From Burkholderiaceae bacterium (GTDB lineage Bacteria; Pseudomonadota; Gammaproteobacteria; Burkholderiales; Burkholderiaceae_C), in NCBI GenBank assembly GCA_913776825.1, contig CAJYPV010000013.1, forward strand, positions 1-64,000: a DNA stretch of 64,000 nucleotides. Direction: 5' to 3'. Below the pieces are notes generated by a model. It was given only the letters and a program-made list of their open reading frames with translations. It ran no database searches and had not been told where the DNA came from. Position 1 is the stretch's first letter; every line of letters starts with the position of its first letter. The position numbers were made by a program, and so were the translations under genes. This document shows, in pieces, positions 36,235-45,112 of the stretch.

Positions 36235-37344
36235 TCAGACGAACACGCCGGCCTGGTCCTGCATCCGGGCGCTGACCTCGGCGAGGTGATGGAGGGTGTC
36301 GCCGAACTGCATTTCCATCACGGTGAGCCGCTTGAAGTAGTGGCTGCCGACATATTCGTCGGTCACCCCGATGCCGCCATGCAGCTGGGTGCATTGCTGG
36401 CCGACGAAGCGCATCGATTGGCCGAGCTGCACCTTGGCCTGGGACACGGCGCGCCGGCGGGTGTCGCGCGGCTCGGTCAGCTTGAGGGTGGCGAAGTAGC
36501 TCATCGAGCGCGCCAGCTCCAGCTGCATCTTCACATCGGCCATCCGGTGGCGCAGTGCCTGGAAGCTGGCGATCGGCACGCCGAACTGCTTGCGGGTGTT
36601 GAGGTAGTCGGCGGTGAGGAGGACGAAGCGGTCCATCACGCCGACCGCCTCGGCGGCCTGAGCGGCGATGGCCACATCGACCGCATGTTCCAGCACGTCC
36701 AGCCCGCGATCCGCATCGACCAGGCGCAGGGCCGGCGTGTTGGCGAGCGTGAGCTCGGCCGCGCGGGAGCCATCGTGCAGCGCATACGGGCGCAGCTGGA
36801 CGCCGTCGGCGTCCTTGGGCACGAGGAAGAGGGCGATGCCGTGGGCATCGCGGGCGGGCACGATGAAGGCATCCACCTGGTCACCGGCGGGCACGAGGCT
36901 CTTGTTGCCGGTCAGCCGATCGTCGGTGGCGGTGGTGTCGCAGACGTCGAGCCGATAGCGCGCGCGGCGCTCCTGATGGGCCAGCACGACGAGCGCATCG
37001 CCGCTGGCGATGCGCGGCAGCCAATCGGCGGCCACGGCGTCGGCGCTCTGGGCGAGCACCATCGGCGCCACCAGCGCGGCCTGGGCGTAGGGTTCCATCA
37101 CCAGGCCGCGACCGATTTCTTCCATCACCACCATCGCTTCCACCGGCCCGAAGCCCAGGCCGCCGTGCGTCTCCGAGATGGCGAGCGCGGTCAGCCCCAG
37201 GCTGGCCAATCCGTCCCACACCGGCCGCGAGAAGCCACCGGCCTTCACGATCTGACGCCGTTCGTCGAAGGTATAGGCCTTGTCCACGAAACGCCGCACC
37301 GCGTCCCGCAGGGAAGTCTGGTCTTCCGTGAAATCGAAGTTCAT
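36235..37344 (-). CDS. Acyl-CoA dehydrogenase (first of a pair)
   Basis: A 369-residue FAD-dependent acyl-CoA dehydrogenase starting MNFDFTEDQTSLRDAVRRFV, with GPVEAMVVMEEIGRG, the flavin-contact region around LTGNKSLVPAGDQVD and the C-terminal GGIGVTDEYVGSHYFKRL. The expected catalytic glutamate near residue 245 is not clearly placed, as in many pimeloyl- or steroid-type heteromeric dehydrogenases that work as alpha-beta pairs. The other acyl-CoA dehydrogenase is encoded 417 bases upstream on the same strand. AGGAG precedes the ATG at 37344. Confidence 0.88.
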   Translation of the reverse strand: MNFDFTEDQTSLRDAVRRFVDKAYTFDERRQIVKAGGFSRPVWDGLASLGLTALAISETHGGLGFGPVEAMVVMEEIGRGLVMEPYAQAALVAPMVLAQSADAVAADWLPRIASGDALVVLAHQERRARYRLDVCDTTATDDRLTGNKSLVPAGDQVDAFIVPARDAHGIALFLVPKDADGVQLRPYALHDGSRAAELTLANTPALRLVDADRGLDVLEHAVDVAIAAQAAEAVGVMDRFVLLTADYLNTRKQFGVPIASFQALRHRMADVKMQLELARSMSYFATLKLTEPRDTRRRAVSQAKVQLGQSMRFVGQQCTQLHGGIGVTDEYVGSHYFKRLTVMEMQFGDTLHHLAEVSARMQDQAGVFV

Positions 37345-37761
37345 CACCGTCTCCTGTCCGCCCGATCCTGGATCGGTCGCCGTTCAAATAAGTCAACCTC
37401 ACCTGTGCCACGCAGCGTGCCATCGGCATCGCTGCAGCGACAGCGCTACGACGCGCATCTCATCTCGCCCAGGCCCTCCACGAAGCCCGGGGACCGGCCC
37501 CGCCACCACCGCCCGACCAAAAGGCCGCGCAGCGCGCAGGCCGCCCCTCCAGCGGAGCCCGTGGAACTGGCTCTGCCAGGCCACTGGGCTCGCCCCCCTG
37601 GGGGGGCGCCGCAGGCGGTAGGGGGGGGGGAGCCACAACCGCCGCGCAACGCGCAGGCCGTCCCTCAAGCGGAGCCCGTGGAACTGGCTCTGCCAGGCCG
37701 CTGGGCTCGCCCCCCTGGGGGGGCCGCCGCAGGCGGTAGGGGGGGTCTACCCCTCGGGGGT
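37345..37761. other. Intergenic region between paired acyl-CoA dehydrogenase genes, filled by repeats
   Basis: These 417 bases hold no gene. Most of the space is the duplicated G+C-rich repeat listed separately. Confidence 0.6.
37524..37746. repeat. Two direct copies of a ~106-bp G+C-rich palindromic intergenic repeat (117-bp period)
   Basis: Copy 1 begins at 37524 and copy 2 at 37641, with only scattered differences. Each contains GGAGCCCGTGGAACTGGCTC, then GCCAGGCC[A/G]CTGGGCTCG, a CCCCCCTGGGGGGG palindrome, and GCCGCAGGCGGTAGGGGG. Elements of this form are familiar between genes in Burkholderiales. The palindromes could form strong hairpins between the two dehydrogenase genes. Confidence 0.85.
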
Positions 37762-38952
37762 CTAGCCCACCACGGTTTGAGCGACGATGTTGCGCTGCAC
37801 CTCATTCGATCCGCCGTAGATCGTCGTCTTGCGATAATTGAGGTAGTGGCTGGCCAGCGGCGCGCAGTGGGCCGCGCCGACATGGTCACCCTGCCAGCCG
37901 GCTTCCATCGCCTCCTGGATGAAGGGCGTCGAGAACGGCCCGGCGGCCAGCATCATCAGCTCGGTGTAGCGCTGCTGGATTTCGCTGCCGCGGATCTTGA
38001 GCAGCCCCGCCACATCCAGCGATTGCTTGCCGCTGGCCTCGGCCGACAGCACCCGCAGCACCATCATCTCCAGCGCCACGATGTCGACTTCCAGCAGTGC
38101 GATCTGATCGCGGAAACGGCCGCCATCGGCGCTGCCGTCGTAGAGGCCCTCGGCCTTGGCGATCCGCTTGAGCCGCTCCAGCTCCCGCTTGGCCCGGTTC
38201 ACATCGGCGATGTTGGTGCGCTCATGGGCGAGCAGGTACTTGGCATAGGTCCAGCCCTTGTTTTCCTCGCCGACCAGGTTCTCGATCGGCACCTCGACGT
38301 TGTCGAAGAAGACTTCATTCACCTCATGCTCGCCGTCCAGCATGATGATCGGCCGCACGGTGACGCCGGGCGACTTCATGTCGATCAGCAGAAAGGAAAT
38401 GCCCGCCTGCGGCTTGACCGACGCATCGGTGCGCACCAGGCAGAAGATCCAGTCGCCGTACTGGCCCAGCGTGGTCCAGGTCTTCTGGCCATTGACGAGG
38501 TAATGGTCGCCACGCCGCTCGGCCCGGGTCTTGACCGAGGCCAGATCCGACCCCGAGCCCGGCTCGCTGTAGCCCTGGCTCCACCAGACATCGCCGCTCA
38601 TGATGCCGGGCAGATGCCGCTGCTGCTGTTCCGGCGTGCCGAAGGCCATGATCACCGGCGCGACCATCACCGGGCCGAAGGGCACCACCCGGGGCGCGCC
38701 GGCCAGCGCGCATTCCTCTTCGAAGAGGTGACGCTGCACCGCATTCCAGCCCGGCCCGCCGAACTGCTTCGGCCAGGCCCAGCCATGCCAGCCCTGCTTG
38801 CCGAGGATGCGGGCCCAGCGCTGCAGATCATCCTTGTTCAGCCGCAGCGCATGGTGCACCTTGTGGCTGATGTCGCTCGGCAGGTGCTCGGCCACCCACT
38901 GCCGGATCTCGGCGCGGAAGGCTTGTTCCTCCGCCGTGAAATTGAGGTCCAT
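37762..38952 (-). CDS. Acyl-CoA dehydrogenase (second of a pair)
   Basis: A 396-residue acyl-CoA dehydrogenase starting MDLNFTAEEQAFRAEIRQWV, with the GYSEPGSGSDLAS flavin/substrate motif, NGQKTWTTLGQYGDWIF, and the C-terminal TTIYGGSNEVQRNIVAQ. The motifs place it with the large-subunit type of alpha-beta acyl-CoA dehydrogenases (FadE28/FadE29-, PimC/D-like). CAGGAG lies just upstream of the ATG. With the downstream dehydrogenase it probably makes a heteromer in a fatty- or sterol-like acid pathway. Confidence 0.9.
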   Translation of the reverse strand: MDLNFTAEEQAFRAEIRQWVAEHLPSDISHKVHHALRLNKDDLQRWARILGKQGWHGWAWPKQFGGPGWNAVQRHLFEEECALAGAPRVVPFGPVMVAPVIMAFGTPEQQQRHLPGIMSGDVWWSQGYSEPGSGSDLASVKTRAERRGDHYLVNGQKTWTTLGQYGDWIFCLVRTDASVKPQAGISFLLIDMKSPGVTVRPIIMLDGEHEVNEVFFDNVEVPIENLVGEENKGWTYAKYLLAHERTNIADVNRAKRELERLKRIAKAEGLYDGSADGGRFRDQIALLEVDIVALEMMVLRVLSAEASGKQSLDVAGLLKIRGSEIQQRYTELMMLAAGPFSTPFIQEAMEAGWQGDHVGAAHCAPLASHYLNYRKTTIYGGSNEVQRNIVAQTVVG

Positions 38953-39304
38953 CGCTCGTGTCTCCTGATTCGCCGACGCTCATGGCCGATCCAACGATCT
39001 GCCGATCCGTCGATCCACCGATCCCGTCGCCCGGCATGCGGTGCATGCAGGCTGATCGCCCGGTGCGGCCACGCGGGCTGCCGCGATTTTTAGCACGCGC
39101 GTTCGCTTTTGCCCTGTCTCGATCGGGACAAAGGGTCATCCCGGAGGTGTTGGTCCGCGCCGGTCGCCGGCCCGGTCACGCGCCGTCCGGCCGGCGCCCA
39201 CACCGACGCTTGGGCGCGGGGAAAATGCGCGAGCCTCCAGCGTCGCGGGCGTGCCATGAGCGCGCTCGACGACCTCATCGATTCGTCATTGACCAGGAAT
39301 CCCC
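38953..39304. other. Intergenic region without a recognised gene
   Basis: This 352-base stretch lies between the divergent dehydrogenase and isoaspartyl peptidase genes. It has a cluster of degenerate CGATCC-type units at about 38982-39025. No clear promoter could be named. Confidence 0.4.
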
Positions 39305-40354
39305 ATGCCGCTCGATTCTTCTGCTCCGCGTCCGGTCCTCGCCATTCATGGTGGGGCAGGTACCTTGCTGCGCCACGCCATGTCGCCCGAGCTGGAGGCC
39401 GAATACCGCGCGTCGCTGCATGCGATCCTGGACGATGGCGCCCAGGCGCTCGCCCGCGGCGCGACGGCCCTGGAGGTGGTGACCGAAGCCGTCCGGCGTC
39501 TGGAAGAAAACGAACGCTTCAATGCCGGCAAGGGCGCGGTCTTCACCGCCGATGCGCGCCATGAGCTGGATGCCAGCGTGATGGACGGACAGACCCGCGC
39601 GGCCGGCGCCGTGGCGGGCGTCACCCGTGTGCGCAATCCCATCCTGGCCGCGCGGGCGGTGATGGCCCACAGCGGCCATGTGCTGCTGATCGGCGCGTCG
39701 GCCGAGGAATTCGCGCAAGGCCAGGGTCTGGAGATGGTGGCGCCCGACTGGTTCGACACGCCGCAGCGCCATGCCCAACTGCTGAAGGCGCGCGAGTTGG
39801 CGCGCGGCCAGATGCTGGATCACGACGGTCAGGCGGCGGTGGATGCCGGGTCGACGGCCCGTCCAGGCGCGGCGCAGGTCGATGCGAAGCACGCGGCCGC
39901 CGCGCCAGGCTCCGGCCCGATCGACGAGCAGACCAAGTTCGGCACCGTCGGCGCGGTCGCCTGTGATGCGCACGGCCATCTGGCGGCGGCCACGTCGACC
40001 GGCGGCATGACCAACAAGCGGCCCGGCCGCGTCGGCGATTCTCCAATCATCGGCGCGGGCTGTTTCGCAGATGACCGCAGCGTGGCGGTCTCCTGCACCG
40101 GCACCGGCGAGGCGTTCATGCGCGCCTGCGCGGCGCATGAGGTGTCGGCGCTGATGCGGCATGGCGGCTTGTCCCTGGCCGAGGCGTGTGAGCGCGTCGT
40201 CTTCCAGGAACTGCCGCTGGTGCAGGGCGATGGCGGCTTGATCGCCGTCGACGCGCGCGGGCAGGTCTGGATGGGCTTCAACACCGAGGGCATGTACCGC
40301 GGCGCCGTTCGGCCGGGGGAGTCGCCGACGGTCGGGATCTACCGCGACGAGTGA
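39305..40354 (+). CDS. iaaA: Isoaspartyl peptidase / L-asparaginase (Ntn hydrolase)
   Basis: A 349-residue T2-family N-terminal nucleophile hydrolase. It begins with PVLAIHGGAGT, carries NERFNAGKGAVFT and DASVMDG, and self-cleaves at Gly213-Thr214 in KFGTVGAVA, freeing the catalytic threonine. GRVGDSPIIGAG and SCTGTGEAFMR bind the substrate. It removes isoaspartyl residues from peptides and hydrolyses asparagine. A low-complexity Ala/Gly/Pro linker (about 178-205) sits just before the cleavage site. A perfect hairpin follows the gene. Confidence 0.93.
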   Translation: MPLDSSAPRPVLAIHGGAGTLLRHAMSPELEAEYRASLHAILDDGAQALARGATALEVVTEAVRRLEENERFNAGKGAVFTADARHELDASVMDGQTRAAGAVAGVTRVRNPILAARAVMAHSGHVLLIGASAEEFAQGQGLEMVAPDWFDTPQRHAQLLKARELARGQMLDHDGQAAVDAGSTARPGAAQVDAKHAAAAPGSGPIDEQTKFGTVGAVACDAHGHLAAATSTGGMTNKRPGRVGDSPIIGAGCFADDRSVAVSCTGTGEAFMRACAAHEVSALMRHGGLSLAEACERVVFQELPLVQGDGGLIAVDARGQVWMGFNTEGMYRGAVRPGESPTVGIYRDE

Positions 40355-40381
40355 GGCGTGAGGCGGTTCGGCGACCAGAAC

Positions 40382-40411
40382 GACCAAGGCGACCCGCAGG
40401 TCGCCTTGGTC
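40382..40411 (+). terminator. Perfect 13-bp stem terminator after iaaA
   Basis: GACCAAGGCGACC and GGTCGCCTTGGTC pair completely around the loop CGCA, 27 bases after the stop codon. No T tract follows. It lies between the convergent iaaA and PEP-CTERM genes and may serve both. Confidence 0.75.
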
Positions 40412-40487
40412 ATGCCGATGGGCTGATGGGTCGATTGGCCGCCATGCCGGCCGACCGAAGTCGACCGAGGTCGACCGCAGTCGGTCC

Positions 40488-41342
40488 TCAGTCCGCCGAC
40501 TTGCGGCGCTGCCGGCGCACGCCGGCCAGCCCCAGCAAGGCCAGCGCGGAGAGCGCCAGCGTGGCCGGTTCCGGCACGCGTTGCGGCGGCGTGGAGGTGC
40601 CGGTCACCGAATACAGCTTGACGAAGTCATAGCCGGCGTAGGACGTGCCCACGCCACGGGTCAGGCCGCTGGTGGTGCCGTCGCCGCCGGTGGGCGCGCC
40701 GCCCAGCTGCGAGTTGTAGGCGGTGATCAGCCACCAGCTGGAGCTGATGCCGGCGGCATTGATGGTCTTGTCGGTGCCGCTGACCAGGTCCGCATAGCTG
40801 CCGACCAGGGTCCAGCCACCGGCCGAACTCAGGTTGGCGGCGGTCTTGCCGCTGATGGTCGAGGCGGGATTGAGGCCGGAGGTCGAGCCGGTGTAGGCCA
40901 GCACGCTGATGTCGCTGTCGTATTGCGACCAGCCGATCTTGACCTGGGTGAGCTTCACCAGGTCATCGAACTTCAACAGGATCAGGTCCTGATAGCCGTA
41001 GTTGTCCAGCGCATGGTTGGGCGAGGCCGAATCACCGCTCGGCGCGGTGACGCCGAAGCCGCCGCCCGAATAGAACGCCAGGCTGCTGGCCGCGAAGCCG
41101 CCCGTGCTGACATAGGCGCCGGTGCTGGCGTTGGTGTTGATGGCCGCGGAGTAGGCCGAGTAGCTGACGTTGGGCGCGGCATCGCCGGTCTCGCTGCAGT
41201 TGCTGATGCAGTTGCTCGCGGTCCAGGTCGATGCGGCCTGCGCGCTGAACGGCAGCAGGGCGGCGAGGGCCAGCGCGGCACAGGTGCGCTGCGCTGATGT
41301 CTGGACGCGTTGAATGGTGCTGGGGGCTGTGGCTGCTCGCAT
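40488..41342 (-). CDS. PEP-CTERM-anchored, exosortase-dependent surface protein
   Basis: This 284-residue secreted protein has a signal peptide (about 1-36, ending SAQA) and a Ser/Thr/Gly-rich body with one CxxxC-like pair (NCISNCSE). It ends in VPEPATLALSALALLGLAGV followed by RRQRR, the PEP-CTERM sorting signal that exosortase (XrtA/EpsH) cuts. Such proteins are usually glycosylated and tied to exopolysaccharide or biofilm production. The exosortase is not in the window. The next gene upstream on the same strand is a PrsT-like TPR protein. Confidence 0.9.
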   Translation of the reverse strand: MRAATAPSTIQRVQTSAQRTCAALALAALLPFSAQAASTWTASNCISNCSETGDAAPNVSYSAYSAAINTNASTGAYVSTGGFAASSLAFYSGGGFGVTAPSGDSASPNHALDNYGYQDLILLKFDDLVKLTQVKIGWSQYDSDISVLAYTGSTSGLNPASTISGKTAANLSSAGGWTLVGSYADLVSGTDKTINAAGISSSWWLITAYNSQLGGAPTGGDGTTSGLTRGVGTSYAGYDFVKLYSVTGTSTPPQRVPEPATLALSALALLGLAGVRRQRRKSAD

Positions 41343-41508
41343 GTCGTTCCCGATCCCGCCGACGTGTCGGTCTTTTGTTGGCTGATGCCTGTCTCAAAGC
41401 AATCACCGGGCCATGTCCCCGAAATCCTTTGGTGACATGCACTTGAATTGCCCGGGCGGTCATCCGCCGGGGGGCAATGTAAGTTTTCCTGACAGGCCGA
41501 TCAGCCCC

Positions 41509-44400
41509 TCACCTGAGGGTGTCGCGCAGGGCGATCGCTTCCTTGCGACCGTCGAAGGCGGGGCTGCGCAGCGCGGCATCCAGCTCCTCGCGCGCCTCCG
41601 CCTTGCGACCGGCTTTGGCCAGCGCGGCCGCCAGATGAAAGCGGATTTCCGGATTGGCCGGATCCCGCAAGCGAGCGTCACGCAGCAAGGGCATTGCTCG
41701 GTCCGCATGACCGGCGAGGTGATAGGCCCAGCCGGCGGTGTCCATGACCGAGGCTTGTCGCGGGGCGAGGGCGAGCGCCCGGTCCGCCAGCGTGGCCGCG
41801 CCGGGCGCATCGTCCAGGCGGATCAGCACATTGGCCAGGTTGTTGAGCGTCTCGGCATCGTTGGGACGCAGCTTCAAGGCGGCCTCGTAGCTGGCGCGCG
41901 CGGCGCTGAATTGCGCGGCGCGGGCCTGGGCATCGCCCAGCGCGGTCCACACCGGCGCATCGGCGGGACGCGTCTTGAGCCAGCGTGCCGCCAGGTCCTG
42001 CGCGGATTTGCCGCTGCCGTCCTGCGCCGCCAGCGCCCGCATCAAGGCGAGCACGCTGCCGGTGGTCGGCTCCACCTCATGCGCCTTGCGCAGCGATTCC
42101 AGCACCAGGGCGTTCTGTTGGCGCGATTGCGCGACATCCGCCAGCAAGGTGTGGCCGAGCGCCCGGTTCGGCTGCAGCTGGATGATCTGGCGCGCCTGTT
42201 TCTCCGCCTGCGCCGCCTGACCCTGGCGCAGCGAGAGGCTGGCGCTCAGCGCCAGCGCAGGAATGAACTGCGGTGCGCCGGACAGCGCCTTGTCGAGGCT
42301 GTATTGAGCGCCGGCCAGATCGCTGGCCTGCAGCTGCAGTGCGGCAATGTCCACCAGCGCCTGCGGTTCGAAGCCGGATCGCCGGGCCGCGCCATTCAGC
42401 GTGGCCCGCGCGCCCGCCAGATCGCGGTTGGCGAGCTGGGCACGGGCGTAGGTCGTCATCGCCTGCACATCGTCGGGCGACTTGGCGAGCAGACGTTTGG
42501 CGGCGTCCAGCGCCGCGCCGGGCTGGTCCTGCCGCATCAGCCAGGCAACCAGGGCCTGATCGGCGCGGGTCTGGCGGGGCGGGCTGGCCTCCACGGCCTT
42601 CTCCAGCCAGCGACGCACGTCGGCCGTCTGGCCGCGCGCTTCGCTGAGCAGGGCGCGCTCATACAGCGCATCGGGCTGGCGCTCATCAGCGCGGAGCAGG
42701 GCGTCGAGCCGCTGCTGAGCCGCATCGAACTGGCGCTGCGCGATGTCGAGTCGGGCCAGGCCGAGCTGCGGCTCCACCAGCGTGGGCTGCAAGGTCAGCG
42801 CCTTCTGGAAAGCCTGGCGCGCGCCGTCGAGGTCATTGGCCGCGCGGCGGGCCACGCCCAACATCATCCAGGCGGCCGGGTTGGCGGCTTGCGACTGGAC
42901 CAGTCGTTCGGCGACCGCGACGGCCTTCGCCGCCTGACCATTGCGCAGATGCAGCGTGGCCAGCGCCATGCCGGCGTACGACGCCTTGGGATCGCGCTGG
43001 AAGGCTTTCTCCAGTTCATCGGCCGCGCCGCCGAGTTGACCGCTGCGCATCAGCGACAGACCGAGCGCGGTGCGGAACTCCGGCGCATCCTTGGCGCGCA
43101 GGGCCTCCTGCATCAGCGCGGTGGCGCGGGCATGTCGACCTTGCGCCATCTGCAGCGAAGCCATCATCACCAGCGCCTGCGCATCGGCGGGAAAGGCTTT
43201 GAGATAGGCCTCCAGCACCTCGCTGGCGCGGTCCAGGTTGGGTTCGGCCGCGTAGACCTGGGCCAGCAGCTTGGACAGCGGACTGTTGGCCTGCTGGCGC
43301 TGCGCATATTCCAGATAGGGCTTGGCCTTCTGCAGCTCACCCAGGCCGTAGTGCGCCAGGCCGTTGAGCATCAGGGCCTGCGGGCGGTAGCGGATGTAGT
43401 CGATCGGCACCGGATCCAGCTGCGCGGTCACCGCCTTCAGCGCGTCCTTGGCGGCGGCCTCGTCGCCGCGGCGCTCGGCCAGCACCGCGTTCAGATAGAG
43501 CGCGCGAGGCTCGGTCGGCGCTTGCTGGAGCAGACGCTGCAGATCCGCCAGCGCGGCCTCGTTGCGCCCCAGGTCGGCCAGGATGCCGACCCGCGCCAGT
43601 TGCGATTCCAGATGCCGCGGATCGGCGGCGAGCGCGCGGTCATAGCCTTTCAAGGCCTCATCCAGCCGGGCCTGGACATGGGCGATGCTGGCGGCCTGGT
43701 ACAGCGCCTCGGCACTGGTCGGCGCGAGGGCCAGCGCGCGGTCGGCCGCGGCGCGGGCGGCGTCGAACTGGCGCTGGCGCAGCCGCAGCGGCACTTCCGC
43801 CAGCCAGACCTCCGCCACGTTCGGCTGAATCGCGCGGGCATCGTTGATCAGGGCCTGCGCGCGGGCGGCATCGCCCAGATCGGAGGCGGCTCCGGCGCGC
43901 ACCAGCAGCAGCGGCTGGCGGAGCGTGTCCGGCAGGCCGTCGGGCGACAGCGCCGCCAGCTTGAAGACCTCGGCCTGCTTGCCCTGCGCCACCAGCGCCT
44001 GCGCCAGCGGCACGGCGACCTCGGCCCGGTTGATGCCGAGCTGCAGCGCCTCGTTGAATTCGATCTCGGCCGCCGCCGCTTCACTGCGCGACAGCAGCGC
44101 CTTGCCGAGCAGCACATGCACGCTGAGGAGACGAGCGTCCTGCTGCAGGGCGTTCTTGAGCTGGAGGATTGCGCCATCCACATCGCGGCGTTCGAAGCGC
44201 TTGAGCGCGTCTTCGTAATAGCGCGAGGCCTGGGCGCTGTCGGCGTAGGCGGGCGCGGTCGCCAGGGTCAGCAGGCTGGTGCTGACGGCCGTGGCGAAGG
44301 CCGTTGATGAGGCCGTGAACAAGCCCGTGGAGGAGCCCGTGAAGAAGCCCGTGCAGAAGGCGGTCGACAGGGCGGCGGTGCGGCGTCGCAATGAGCTCAT
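41509..44400 (-). CDS. TPR-repeat protein, PEP-CTERM system PrsT-like
   Basis: A 963-residue exported protein. A hydrophobic, Ser/Thr-rich N-terminal region (about 1-52) ends in TAPAYA, a signal-peptidase site. The rest is about 25 consecutive TPR units, with typical ends such as ALAADPRHLESQLARVGILA and ALKLRPNDAETLNNLANVLI. Length, repeat density and location beside a PEP-CTERM gene match PrsT, a TPR protein of XrtA/PEP-CTERM exopolysaccharide loci. The signal region is unusual in being encoded by degenerate 12-18 bp repeats. The ATG at 44400 is chosen over 44451 because the signal then begins at once. Confidence 0.8.
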   Translation of the reverse strand: MSSLRRRTAALSTAFCTGFFTGSSTGLFTASSTAFATAVSTSLLTLATAPAYADSAQASRYYEDALKRFERRDVDGAILQLKNALQQDARLLSVHVLLGKALLSRSEAAAAEIEFNEALQLGINRAEVAVPLAQALVAQGKQAEVFKLAALSPDGLPDTLRQPLLLVRAGAASDLGDAARAQALINDARAIQPNVAEVWLAEVPLRLRQRQFDAARAAADRALALAPTSAEALYQAASIAHVQARLDEALKGYDRALAADPRHLESQLARVGILADLGRNEAALADLQRLLQQAPTEPRALYLNAVLAERRGDEAAAKDALKAVTAQLDPVPIDYIRYRPQALMLNGLAHYGLGELQKAKPYLEYAQRQQANSPLSKLLAQVYAAEPNLDRASEVLEAYLKAFPADAQALVMMASLQMAQGRHARATALMQEALRAKDAPEFRTALGLSLMRSGQLGGAADELEKAFQRDPKASYAGMALATLHLRNGQAAKAVAVAERLVQSQAANPAAWMMLGVARRAANDLDGARQAFQKALTLQPTLVEPQLGLARLDIAQRQFDAAQQRLDALLRADERQPDALYERALLSEARGQTADVRRWLEKAVEASPPRQTRADQALVAWLMRQDQPGAALDAAKRLLAKSPDDVQAMTTYARAQLANRDLAGARATLNGAARRSGFEPQALVDIAALQLQASDLAGAQYSLDKALSGAPQFIPALALSASLSLRQGQAAQAEKQARQIIQLQPNRALGHTLLADVAQSRQQNALVLESLRKAHEVEPTTGSVLALMRALAAQDGSGKSAQDLAARWLKTRPADAPVWTALGDAQARAAQFSAARASYEAALKLRPNDAETLNNLANVLIRLDDAPGAATLADRALALAPRQASVMDTAGWAYHLAGHADRAMPLLRDARLRDPANPEIRFHLAAALAKAGRKAEAREELDAALRSPAFDGRKEAIALRDTLR

Positions 44401-44502
44401 GGAATTCCCGGGGAACAGACGCGGATCGCCGTTCCGCCCGGATCGCCGCACGCCGGCCTGCAGGGCGTGGCGGCCTGTCGGGCGGACGGCCGCCGGCGGT
44501 GA

Positions 44503-44997
44503 TTACTTGCGGTAGTTGTCGAAGGTCAGCGGCAGGTCGGCCAGGTCCTTGCGCAACACCGCCTGGGCGGCCTGCAGATCATCCAGCGACTTGCCGGTGA
44601 TGCGCACGGTGTCGCCTTCGATGGCGGCCTGCACCTTGAGCTTGCTGTTCTTGATCGCGGCGACGATCTTCTTGGCCTCGGCCGCTTCCAGGCCGGCCTT
44701 GATCTTGTAGACCTGCTTGACGCGGTCGCCGCCCAGCTTCTCGATCTTGTCCTGCTTGTCGATGAAGCCCAGCACCACGCCCTGCTTGGTCAGCTTGGCG
44801 TAGAGCACGGCTTCGATCTGCTCGAGCTGGAACTCGGCATCGCCGACCGAGTGGATTTCCTTTTCCTTCTCCTTGAACTCGATGGCGGCGCTGGTGCCCT
44901 TGAAATCGAAGCGGGTGGCGATTTCCTTGGTGCTGGCGTCCACGCTGTTGCGGACCTTGACCATGTCGGGTTCGAGAACGGTGTCGAAGCTGGGCAT
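44503..44997 (-). CDS. yajQ: YajQ-family nucleotide-binding protein
   Basis: A 164-residue protein matching YajQ along its length: MPSFDTVLEPDMVKVRNSVD, TRFDFKGTSAAIEFKEKEKE, DRVKQVYKIKAGLEAAEAKK and SLDDLQAAQAVLRKDL. YajQ binds nucleic acid and nucleotides, and homologues in Xanthomonas bind cyclic di-GMP and affect virulence. Its role here is unproven. The start at 44997 gives the canonical N-terminus. It is divergent from murB. Confidence 0.95.
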   Translation of the reverse strand: MPSFDTVLEPDMVKVRNSVDASTKEIATRFDFKGTSAAIEFKEKEKEIHSVGDAEFQLEQIEAVLYAKLTKQGVVLGFIDKQDKIEKLGGDRVKQVYKIKAGLEAAEAKKIVAAIKNSKLKVQAAIEGDTVRITGKSLDDLQAAQAVLRKDLADLPLTFDNYRK

Positions 44998-45112
44998 CTT
45001 GAGGTGTACGGCTTGAAGAGGTGGAGGGCCGGCGGCGTCATCGACAGCGATGTGGGCGAGCGGGCGTTCCGTCGCCAGCCGACCGGCATGGATATTGGGC
45101 GAGAATTCTGCC

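Noticed and set aside
36142..39093. A 983-codon open frame on the plus strand opposite two acyl-CoA dehydrogenase genes
   Set aside because: It is the GC-rich antisense frame of two real genes plus the repeat between them. It has no family similarity and a composition of Arg, His and Gln typical of antisense translation.
41413..44307. A 964-codon plus-strand open frame opposite the TPR protein
   Set aside because: It mirrors the repetitive TPR gene, with high Arg/Gln/Gly and no ribosome-binding site; the minus-strand TPR protein is certain.
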